From: Microbispora amethystogenes
GTDB lineage: Bacteria > Actinomycetota > Actinomycetes > Streptosporangiales > Streptosporangiaceae
Assembly (NCBI RefSeq): GCF_016863015.1
Contig: NZ_BOOB01000009.1
Coordinates: forward strand, 248,001 to 312,000
Reading direction: 5' to 3'
DNA length: 64,000 bases
Part shown: positions 57,406-64,000 of the stretch, piece by piece
How the letters are laid out: each line of letters begins with the position of its first letter
Position numbering within the stretch: position 1 is the stretch's first letter
Position numbers and translations under genes: made by a program
The notes under the pieces: model-generated
The model's input: only the letters and a program-made list of their open reading frames with translations
Databases searched by the model: none
What the model was told of the DNA's origin: nothing

Positions 57406-58371
57406 GTGATCGGGACCATGGACGGTGCCACGGCGGCGGGGCTGCTGGCCGGGGCGGCGATCGACGCCCTCCTCGGCGACCCCCGGCGGGGTCACCCGGT
57501 GGCGGTGTTCGGCAGCCGGGCCGCCGCCCTCGAAAAGCTCATATATCGGGACTCGCGGTTGGCGGGGGTCGCCTACACGACCTTCTGCGTCGGCGCCGCG
57601 ACGGCCATCGGGGTGGTCGCCGAGCGGGTGACCCGGCCGAGCCCGGTCGCGCGGGCCGCCGTCACCGCCGCCGCCACCTGGGCGGTCCTTGGCGGCACGA
57701 CCCTCGCCAAGGAGGGTGCGCTGATGGCCCGTTCGCTGCGGGACGGCGACCTGCCCGCCGCCCGCGCCCGCCTCCCGCATCTGTGCGGGCGTGACCCGTC
57801 CGGTCTCGACGCGGCCGAGCTGGCGCGGGGCACGGTCGAGTCGATCGCGGAGAACACCTCGGACGCCGTCGTCGCGCCGCTCGTCTGGGGCGCCGTCTTC
57901 GGCGTGCCCGGTCTGCTCGCCTACCGCGTGGTCAACACGCTCGACGCGATGGTCGGCCACCGGTCACCGCGCTACGCGCGCTTCGGCTGGGCCTCGGCCC
58001 GGCTCGACGACGTTGCCAACTACGTGCCCGCCCGGCTGACCGCGCTGCTCACCACCGGTCTCGCCGGTCTGGTGGGCGGCTCCCCGCGCCGCGCGGCCGC
58101 CGTGCTCCGCCGCGACGGGCACCGCCACCCCAGCCCCAACTCCGGACGCTGCGAGGCCGCCTTCGCCGGCGCCCTCGGCGTACGGCTCGGCGGGGCGAAC
58201 GACTACGGTGGCAGGGTGGAGCACCGCCCGGAGCTGGGTGACGGTCCCCGCCCGGCCGTCGCCGACATCCCCCGGTCCGTACGGCTGGCGCGCGCCGTGT
58301 CGTACGCGTCGGTCGGCCTGGCCGTCGCCGCACGCCTGGCCCGCTCACAAGCCCGTCGAGGGAGCCGGTGA
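57406..58371 (+). CDS. cobD: Adenosylcobinamide-phosphate synthase CobD/CbiB
   Basis: The 321-residue membrane protein has LLGDPRRGHPVAVFG, ESIAENTSDAVVAPLVWGAV, NTLDAMVGHRSPRYARFGW and NSGRCEAAFAGALGVRLGG, all hallmark CobD/CbiB segments, plus four or five membrane helices. It attaches aminopropanol (or its phosphate) to adenosylcobyric acid in cobalamin assembly. GTG 57406 or ATG 57418 may be the start; the frame opens at a TTG at 57388. Other cob genes are not in the window. Its stop overlaps a small membrane-protein gene. Confidence 0.92.
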   Translation: MIGTMDGATAAGLLAGAAIDALLGDPRRGHPVAVFGSRAAALEKLIYRDSRLAGVAYTTFCVGAATAIGVVAERVTRPSPVARAAVTAAATWAVLGGTTLAKEGALMARSLRDGDLPAARARLPHLCGRDPSGLDAAELARGTVESIAENTSDAVVAPLVWGAVFGVPGLLAYRVVNTLDAMVGHRSPRYARFGWASARLDDVANYVPARLTALLTTGLAGLVGGSPRRAAAVLRRDGHRHPSPNSGRCEAAFAGALGVRLGGANDYGGRVEHRPELGDGPRPAVADIPRSVRLARAVSYASVGLAVAARLARSQARRGSR

Positions 58372-58517
58372 TGAGCCTGCTCGTCCTGCTGCTGGTCTTC
58401 GCGGTCGTCTTCAGCGTCGCGGTCGCGGTGATCGTGGTCGCCGTGCTGGCCGTGCGCGCGTCTCGGCGGCCCGCGCCGCCACCACGCGATCGGAATGATC
58501 CGTCCCAGGATTGGTAG
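58371..58517 (+). CDS. 48-residue single-helix membrane protein coupled to cobD
   Basis: ATG 58371 overlaps the cobD stop (TGATG). The product has one membrane helix, MSLLVLLLVFAVVFSVAV onward, then a basic/Pro-rich tail RASRRPAPPPRDR ending in QDW. It may assist CobD or be a small independent membrane protein. No relative is recognised. Confidence 0.6.
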   Translation: MSLLVLLLVFAVVFSVAVAVIVVAVLAVRASRRPAPPPRDRNDPSQDW

Positions 58518-58527
58518 GTTCGATCGC

Positions 58528-58917
58528 ATGGGCGGAGAAAGCGGAGACAACCGCATCCTGCTGGTCTTCGACGGCGACTGCGCCTTCTGCCAGACGTGCG
58601 TGAACGCCGGGCACCGGGTCCTGGGCTACATGCCCGCCGTACGGGCGTGGCAGGGTCTCGATCTCCGCGCGGCGGGGCTGACCCGCGAGGAGGTCATGAC
58701 GTCCGTGCAGCTCCTGGGCCCGGGAGGGCTGCGTGCCCACGGCGCGCGGGCCATCGGGGTGATGCTCGCGGTGCAGCCGAACGCCGCCTGGCGCGCGCTC
58801 GGCCGCGTGATGCTCGCGCCGCCGGTGAGCTGGGCGGCCGAGGCGGGCTACCGCCTGGTGTCACGCTACCGTCACCTGCTGCCCGGTTCCACGACGTGCG
58901 GCGTGCCGCCCGTGTGA
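58528..58917 (+). CDS. DCC-family thiol-disulfide oxidoreductase (DUF393)
   Basis: The 129-residue protein carries the FDGDCAFCQTCV motif (DxxCxxC) of the DCC family and VQLLGPGGLRAHGARAIG further on. These thioredoxin-like proteins are predicted redox enzymes. ATG 58528 follows the small membrane gene by ten bases, so it may belong to the cobD operon. Confidence 0.87.
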   Translation: MGGESGDNRILLVFDGDCAFCQTCVNAGHRVLGYMPAVRAWQGLDLRAAGLTREEVMTSVQLLGPGGLRAHGARAIGVMLAVQPNAAWRALGRVMLAPPVSWAAEAGYRLVSRYRHLLPGSTTCGVPPV

Positions 58918-59011
58918 TCGGTGTCGTTGCCGAAGCCGGGAAGAGACGAGGCCGGTAGGTGTCCGGAAGAAGGCATACCCCGGCACCGGGCCGGAGGTCC
59001 ACCATTGCGGC

Positions 59012-59920
59012 ATGACAGCAGTGGTGGAGACCGAAGGACTGACGAAGTTCTACGGTACGAGACGGGGCCTGGAGGATCTCACCCTCGACATCCGTCCGGG
59101 TGAGGTCTTCGGCTATCTGGGCCCGAACGGCGCCGGCAAGACGACGACGATCCGGTTGCTCCTGGACGTGATCCGGCCGACGTCGGGCCGGGCCACGGTC
59201 TTCGGGGCGAGCACCCGGGACCCGCGGGTCCGCGCCCGGATCGGTTACCTGCCCGGCGAGCTGGCCCTGGAGGGCGGCGAACGGGCCCGCGACTACCTCC
59301 GGTTCCTCGCCGGCGTACGCGGAGGGGTGAGCCGGAGCAGGATCGACGACCTGGCCGAGCGGCTGGACGCCGACCTGTCGGTCAGGATGGGCCGGCTCTC
59401 CAAGGGCAACAAGCAGAAGGTCGGGCTCATCCAGGCGTTCATGCACGAGCCCGAGCTGCTCATCCTGGACGAGCCGACGAGCGGCCTCGACCCGCTGGTG
59501 CAGCAGGAGTTCCTGGCGATGGTCCGGGAGGCGCGCACGGCGGGCCGCACGATCCTCATGTCGTCACACGTGCTCGCCGAGGTGGAGCACGTCGCCGACC
59601 GGGTGGGCATCGTCCGCGCCGGGCGCCTCGTCGCGGTCGAGGACATCGCCGCGCTGCGCGAGCGGGCCGTACGGCACGTGGAGCTCCACTTCGACGCGCC
59701 GGTCCCCCGGGAGGACTTCGAGGGGCTCCCCGGCGTACGGGACGTGTCCGTGCAGGGCGCGAGCCTGCGCTGCACGATCGACGGCAGGCCCGACGCGCTG
59801 GTCAAGGCGGCGGCCCGCCACACGGTGGTCCACCTGGTCAGCGCGGAGCCGGACCTGGAGGAGATCTTCCTGACCTACTACAGCGAGGAGGAGGCCCGGC
59901 ATGCCCACGCTGGTGCGTAA
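59012..59920 (+). CDS. ABC transporter ATPase
   Basis: The 302-residue ATPase has Walker A GPNGAGKTTT, signature LSKGNKQ, Walker B LLILDEPTSGLDP and the switch His in SSHVLAEVEHV. A C-terminal domain of about 80 residues follows, as in BcrA/CcmA-type exporters. The ATG 59012 has no strong ribosome site. The permease gene overlaps its end by 20 bases. Confidence 0.92.
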   Translation: MTAVVETEGLTKFYGTRRGLEDLTLDIRPGEVFGYLGPNGAGKTTTIRLLLDVIRPTSGRATVFGASTRDPRVRARIGYLPGELALEGGERARDYLRFLAGVRGGVSRSRIDDLAERLDADLSVRMGRLSKGNKQKVGLIQAFMHEPELLILDEPTSGLDPLVQQEFLAMVREARTAGRTILMSSHVLAEVEHVADRVGIVRAGRLVAVEDIAALRERAVRHVELHFDAPVPREDFEGLPGVRDVSVQGASLRCTIDGRPDALVKAAARHTVVHLVSAEPDLEEIFLTYYSEEEARHAHAGA

Positions 59921-60701
59921 GACCCTGGGGGAGTACCGCCGCGCCCTCGTCGGGTGGACGGTCGGGCTGTGCGCGTTCCTCGGGATGTACATCTCGATCT
60001 TCGCGAGCATGATGAAGGACCCCGACACCTTCAGCAAACAGGCGATCGCCAAGTATCCCGGCGCGCTCAGGGACCTGATGGGCGGCATGTCCGACATCGC
60101 GACCGGAACCGGCTATCTGCAGGCGATCGCCTACCAGTTGCTGGGCCCGCTGCTGTTCACCATGTGCGCCGTGATCCTCGGCAACCGGGCCCTCGCCGCC
60201 CCCGAGGAGGCCAAGACGCTGGAGCTCACGCTGACGCTGCCGATCGACCGCCGGCGGTTGCTCCTGGAGCGCTGGACGGCGCTGGCGCTCGGCCTGCTCG
60301 GCGTGGCGCTGGTGACGCTGGTGGTCGCCGCCGGGGCCTCGTCCGCCGCCGGCATGGGCGTGCCGTTCGGCCGCATACTCGCCGCCCACACGGGGTTGTT
60401 CCTGCTCGTGCTGTTCTTCGGGACGCTGACCCTGTGCGTCGGCGCGGCGTTCGGCCGCCGGCAGATCGCGCTCGCCGTGGCCGGCGTCTGGGGCGTCGCC
60501 GGATACATCGTGGAGACCATGGGTCGTAGCGTCGACGCCATCGCCTGGCTGCGCTGGCTCACACCCGTCCACTACTACCTCGACGGGCGCCCCCTCTACC
60601 AGGGCTGGCCGTACGGTGACTACCTTGTCCTGCTGTGTGCGACGGCCGTCCTGCTCATGACGGCGCTGCTCGCCTTCGAACGGCGCGACGTAGGGGTCTG
60701 A
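59901..60701 (+). CDS. ABC-2 family exporter permease
   Basis: The 266-residue protein has six membrane helices, starting MPTLVRKTLGEYRRALVGW, and a large outer loop (about 35-70, FSKQAIAKYPGALRDLMGGM). It resembles permeases of polyketide exporters. It is translationally coupled to the ATPase gene and its TGA overlaps the regulator ATG. Substrate unknown. Confidence 0.88.
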   Translation: MPTLVRKTLGEYRRALVGWTVGLCAFLGMYISIFASMMKDPDTFSKQAIAKYPGALRDLMGGMSDIATGTGYLQAIAYQLLGPLLFTMCAVILGNRALAAPEEAKTLELTLTLPIDRRRLLLERWTALALGLLGVALVTLVVAAGASSAAGMGVPFGRILAAHTGLFLLVLFFGTLTLCVGAAFGRRQIALAVAGVWGVAGYIVETMGRSVDAIAWLRWLTPVHYYLDGRPLYQGWPYGDYLVLLCATAVLLMTALLAFERRDVGV

Positions 60702-61753
60702 TGGACAGCGTTCTCGCTCGCGTGAGCGAGGCGACCGGGGTGCCCGCCGACCTGCTCGGCGGGTTCCTGTCGGTCCTGGCGGCGTCGGCCGCCACCGGCA
60801 GGCTGCCCGGCCGCGCCGACATGGACGGCCTGCGCGAGTGCGGCGCCCTCGCCGCCGAGCGCGGCATCCCCCTGCGCGTGCTCGCGGACGCCTGCCTGCA
60901 CGCCGCCGAGATGACCGCCGGTGGGGCCTTTGGCGCCGTACGGCGGGGCATCGCCGCCTACATCGACGGATACGAGGAGGCCCAGCGCGCCGCCGTACGG
61001 CGGGAGGAGGAGGCGCGCCGCCTGTTCGTCGACGACCTGCTGCAGGGCAGGGCCGACGCGGAACGCGCCGAGCACTTCGGCCTGCGCCTGGCCGGCGCGT
61101 ACGCCGTGAGCGTGGCCAAACCGGGCACGCCGCTGGAGGCGGGCGACCCGCTTGCCGGGAAGATCGAGCAGTCGCTCGTGGCCAGGTTCGGCTCGCACAA
61201 CATCCTCGTCGCCGCCCGCGACGGCCTGCTCGTGTGCGCCTTCCCGGCCGGGCTGACCGCGGCGAGCGGGGAGTTCACCCACCACGTGCGGGCGGCGCTC
61301 ACCACGTGGCGGGTGGGGATCGGCCGCCCGCACCAGGGGCCGGGCGGGATCGTCACCTCCTACCGGGAGGCGGCGGGCGCGATCGACCTCGGCGAGCGGC
61401 TCGGCCTGCGGGCGCAGGTGCTGAAGGCGGCCGACCTGCTGGTCTTCCCGGTGCTGCTGCGGGACAGGGACGCGATCGTCGACCTGGTCTCCACCGTGCT
61501 CGGCCCGCTGACCTCCGCCCGGGGCGGGCCGGAGCCGCTGCTGGAGACGCTGGAGGCCGTCTTCGCCGCGCAGGGCAACCACACCGCCGCGGCGCGCAGG
61601 CTCGGCGTCAGCACGCGGGCGATCACCTACCGCCTGGAGCGCATCCGGAGGCTGACCGGCTTCTCGCCCAGCGACCCGACTCAGCGGTTCACCCTGGAGA
61701 CGGCCGTGCTCGGCGCCCGCCTCCTGGAGTGGCCCGCCCACCCGCTGACCTGA
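60701..61753 (+). CDS. PucR/CdaR-type transcriptional regulator
   Basis: The 350-residue protein has a C-terminal PucR helix-turn-helix (LEAVFAAQGNHTAAARRLGV then STRAITYRLERIRRLTGF) and a GGDEF-like middle domain (VGIGRPHQGPGGIVTSYREA). The N-terminal 130 residues are helical. It is co-transcribed with the ABC exporter and probably controls it. ATG 60701 overlaps the permease stop. Confidence 0.88.
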   Translation: MDSVLARVSEATGVPADLLGGFLSVLAASAATGRLPGRADMDGLRECGALAAERGIPLRVLADACLHAAEMTAGGAFGAVRRGIAAYIDGYEEAQRAAVRREEEARRLFVDDLLQGRADAERAEHFGLRLAGAYAVSVAKPGTPLEAGDPLAGKIEQSLVARFGSHNILVAARDGLLVCAFPAGLTAASGEFTHHVRAALTTWRVGIGRPHQGPGGIVTSYREAAGAIDLGERLGLRAQVLKAADLLVFPVLLRDRDAIVDLVSTVLGPLTSARGGPEPLLETLEAVFAAQGNHTAAARRLGVSTRAITYRLERIRRLTGFSPSDPTQRFTLETAVLGARLLEWPAHPLT

Positions 61754-61945
61754 TACGCGGAGGCCGCCACTTTCAACGTATAGGGCATGGGGGGACTTGC
61801 GGCAAGACCCCGGTGACGGCGCAGAATCGGGGGCCGTGAGCCGGGCCGGGCCGGACTCCGTCCGGAGCCGCGGACGCGCTCACCTTCACCGTGCGGCCGC
61901 CCGGCCGTCACCCATGCCCTTACAGAGCCTTCACAGAGGAGTGCC

Positions 61946-63178
61946 ATGCGCGTGCTTCTGTCCACCATCGGAACCCGTGGGGACGTCCAGCCGATGGTGG
62001 CGCTGGCCCTGGCGTTACGGGACCTCGGGCAGGAGGCGCGCCTGTGCGTGCCGCCCGACTTCCGCGAGTGGATCGAGGGGCTCGGATTTCCCGTCGTGCC
62101 GATCGGTCCCGAGTTGCGGCAGACCGCGTCGGCCGCGCCGTCGGCCGGCCCCCGGGCCCAGGCCCCGCCCACGCCCGAGCAACGACGGCGGATGCTCGAC
62201 GGCACGGTCGCCGTCCAGTTCGCCACGATCCCGGCGGCGGCCGAGGGCTGCGACGTCATCGTGGCGGGCGGAGCCCTGTCGATCGCCGCCCACTCGGTGG
62301 CGGAGCGGAAGGGCATCGGCTACGTCTACGTGAGCTACTGCCCGGCGACCCTGCCGTCCCCGCATCACGCGCCGGTGCCCGTCTGGGGGCAGGCGCCGCC
62401 GGACGGGACGGCGGGCAACGCCGCGCTCTGGGACGAGGACGCGCGGCGCTGGAACGACAACGTCGGCGCCGCGCTGAACTCCCACCGGGCCTCGATGGGC
62501 CTGGCTCCGGTCGACGACACGCGACGGCACATCTTCACGGACCGGCCCTGGCTGGCCGCCGACCCGGCGCTCGGGCCGTGGCCCGGGCCCGCCGACCTCG
62601 AAGTGGTGCAGACGGGCGCCTGGGTCCTGCCGGACCGGCGCCCGCTGCCTCCGGAACTGGAGAAGTTCCTCGACGACGGCGAACCGCCCGTCTGCGTCGG
62701 CTTCGGCAGCGTCCGGGCTCCCCAGGGCGTCGCCCGGGCGACCGTGGACGCGGCCCGCGCGCTCGGACGCCGCGTGATCGTGCTGAGCGGCTGGGCCGGC
62801 CTGTCCCCGGAGGACGACGGCCCCGACTGCCTGCCGGTCGGCGAGGTCAACCAGCGGGCGCTCTTTCCCCGGGTCGCGGCCGTCGTCCACCACGGCGGCG
62901 CGGGCACCACGACCGCCGCCGCGCTGGCCGGGACGCCCCAGGTCGTCGTGCCCCAGCTTTACGACCAGCACTACTGGGCGCGGCGCGTCGGCGAACTCGG
63001 CATCGGGACCGCCCACCCGCCCACCGCGCCGACCGCCACGTCGCTGACCACGGCTCTCGGCCGGGTTCTCCGGCCCGAGGTGCGGGACCGGGCCGGGGCC
63101 GTCGCGGGCGAGATGCGCGACGACGGCGCCGTGGCCGCCGCGCGGCGCCTGATCGGCATGGCGCCGTCGTCCCAATGA
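61946..63178 (+). CDS. GT1-family glycosyltransferase (MGT type)
   Basis: The 410-residue enzyme has an N-terminal TIGTRGDVQPMVALALAL and the C-terminal donor motif VVHHGGAGTTTAAALAGTPQ, then VVVPQLYDQHYWARRV, as in UDP- or dTDP-sugar:natural-product glycosyltransferases. It probably modifies a polyketide or macrolide-like acceptor. ATG 61946 follows AGAGGAGTGCC. It appears monocistronic. Confidence 0.9.
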   Translation: MRVLLSTIGTRGDVQPMVALALALRDLGQEARLCVPPDFREWIEGLGFPVVPIGPELRQTASAAPSAGPRAQAPPTPEQRRRMLDGTVAVQFATIPAAAEGCDVIVAGGALSIAAHSVAERKGIGYVYVSYCPATLPSPHHAPVPVWGQAPPDGTAGNAALWDEDARRWNDNVGAALNSHRASMGLAPVDDTRRHIFTDRPWLAADPALGPWPGPADLEVVQTGAWVLPDRRPLPPELEKFLDDGEPPVCVGFGSVRAPQGVARATVDAARALGRRVIVLSGWAGLSPEDDGPDCLPVGEVNQRALFPRVAAVVHHGGAGTTTAAALAGTPQVVVPQLYDQHYWARRVGELGIGTAHPPTAPTATSLTTALGRVLRPEVRDRAGAVAGEMRDDGAVAAARRLIGMAPSSQ

Positions 63179-63194
63179 GGAAGTACTCCGGGGG

Positions 63195-64000
63195 TCAGGG
63201 GACCAGCAGGAGCTTGCCGGTCGTACGGCGGCCTTCGAGGTCGTCGTGCGCCCGGCGGGCCTCGGCCAGCGGGTAGCGTTCGGAGACGCGCACCTTCAGC
63301 GCGCCGGAGGCGACCCAGCCGAGCACGTCGTCCGCCCGGGACAGCAACTCCTCCCGGGTGGCGGTGTAGTGCCCGAGCGTGGGCCGGGTGAGGAACAGCG
63401 AACCGCCCGCGTTGAGCCGCTGGGGGTCGAAGGGCGGCACCGGCCCGCTGGCCGCGCCGTACAGCGCCATCATGCCGCGCGGGCGCAGCGACGCGAGCGA
63501 CCCCTCGAAGGTGGCGGCCCCGACCCCGTCGTAGACGACGTGCACACCCGAGCCGGTGATCTCCTTGACGGCCTCCGGGAAGCCCTCGTAGCCGATCACT
63601 TCGTCGGCGCCGGCCTGCCGGGCGAGCTTCTCCTTCTCGGGGCTGGAGACCGTGCCGATCACGCGGGCGCCGCGCAGCTTGGCCATCTGCACCAGCAGCA
63701 GGCCCATGCCGCCCGCCGCGGCGTGGACGAGCACGTCATCACCCGTGCGGACCGCGTACGTGGAGTGGGTCAGGTAGTGGGCGGTGAGCCCCTGGAGCAG
63801 CACCGCCGCCGCGAGATCGGGGGACAGGCCGTCGGGCAACCGGACCACCCTGTCCGCCGGGATCAGCGCCTTGGTCGCGTACGCGCCGATCGCACTGGCC
63901 GAGGCGACGCGGTCGCCGGGCACGACGTCGGTGACGTCCGGGCCCACGGCCGTGACCGTCCCGGCCGCCTCCGAGCCGGGGATCAGCGGGAGCGGCAGCG
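63195..64000 (-). CDS. Quinone oxidoreductase (MDR/zinc-independent), cut by right edge
   Basis: The visible 268 residues cover the nucleotide-binding half of a medium-chain reductase: VHAAAGGMGLLLVQMAK (NADPH loop), VIGTVSSPEKEKLARQAGA and HVVYDGVGAATFEGSL. LIPGSEAAGTVTAVGPDV belongs to the catalytic domain, which continues beyond the window. It should reduce quinones with NADPH. A Met at 63947 is internal and not the start. Confidence 0.9.
   Translation of the reverse strand, partial: LPLPLIPGSEAAGTVTAVGPDVTDVVPGDRVASASAIGAYATKALIPADRVVRLPDGLSPDLAAAVLLQGLTAHYLTHSTYAVRTGDDVLVHAAAGGMGLLLVQMAKLRGARVIGTVSSPEKEKLARQAGADEVIGYEGFPEAVKEITGSGVHVVYDGVGAATFEGSLASLRPRGMMALYGAASGPVPPFDPQRLNAGGSLFLTRPTLGHYTATREELLSRADDVLGWVASGALKVRVSERYPLAEARRAHDDLEGRRTTGKLLLVP

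Overview
The window is high-GC actinobacterial DNA. Third codon positions are almost all G or C, GTG and TTG starts are common, and ATGA or GTGA stop/start overlaps are frequent. A geosmin synthase, a DUF574-type methyltransferase pair, a family 2B encapsulin locus and several secreted glycoside hydrolases point to a soil actinomycete. A member of the Streptosporangiales or a near relative is my inference; no marker in the window settles it.

Layout. (1) 1-2433: N-terminal 811 residues of a Pls/PosA-type non-ribosomal peptide synthetase, cut by the left edge. (2) 2.6-13.8 kb: FMN-dependent 2-hydroxyacid oxidase; MarR regulator with an MFS transporter gene broken by an internal deletion; secreted GH35 beta-galactosidase; small-channel-like membrane protein; LacI regulator facing a GH1 beta-glucosidase with a strange repetitive tail. 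(3) 13.9-25.9 kb: nitric-oxide detoxification pair hmp/nsrR with matching operators, isochorismatase-family hydrolase, PCMT-like methyltransferase, aldo/keto reductase, membrane-anchored ACT protein, VOC protein, DHA2 efflux pump with TetR, stand-alone LigD-type polymerase, and methyltransferases. (4) 26-30.4 kb: CapA-like protein, CBS protein, MarR facing a pirin-GNAT-pirin operon. (5) 30.6-36.9 kb: the most striking locus, a four-gene operon of polyprenyl diphosphate synthase, family 2B encapsulin shell, geosmin synthase and a second family 2B shell. (6) 37-46 kb: IclR regulator, lipoprotein, sulfotransferase, GH10-CBM2 xylanase, HhH DNA glycosylase, and an ABC exporter with its two-component system. 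(7) 46.2-55.3 kb: a mobile-DNA region with visibly lower GC in many genes. It carries an RmlD-like reductase, a DUF234-type ATPase behind a 35-bp palindrome, decayed IS21 and acyl-CoA-dehydrogenase remnants, and a 4.3-kb unit bounded by 57-bp repeats of the 3' half of tRNA-Arg(TCT). That unit holds a DUF262/HNH restriction-like protein but no integrase. (8) 55.9-64 kb: SnoaL-like and aminoglycoside-phosphotransferase-like proteins, cobD, DCC protein, ABC exporter with a PucR-type regulator, GT1 glycosyltransferase and a truncated quinone oxidoreductase.

How the parts work together. The encapsulin locus reads as a terpenoid nanocompartment. The prenyl synthase makes the allylic diphosphate, geosmin synthase cyclises C15 farnesyl diphosphate, and two non-identical shell proteins would form the container. 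A 347-bp segment in the shared capsid fold of the two shell genes is 344/347 identical although the rest has diverged. This suggests gene conversion that keeps the assembly surface compatible. Only the first shell keeps a plausible cyclic-nucleotide pocket. Carbohydrate use is represented by LacI-type operator sequences before the GH1 and GH10 genes. All gene functions are read from motifs by eye; no database search was run.
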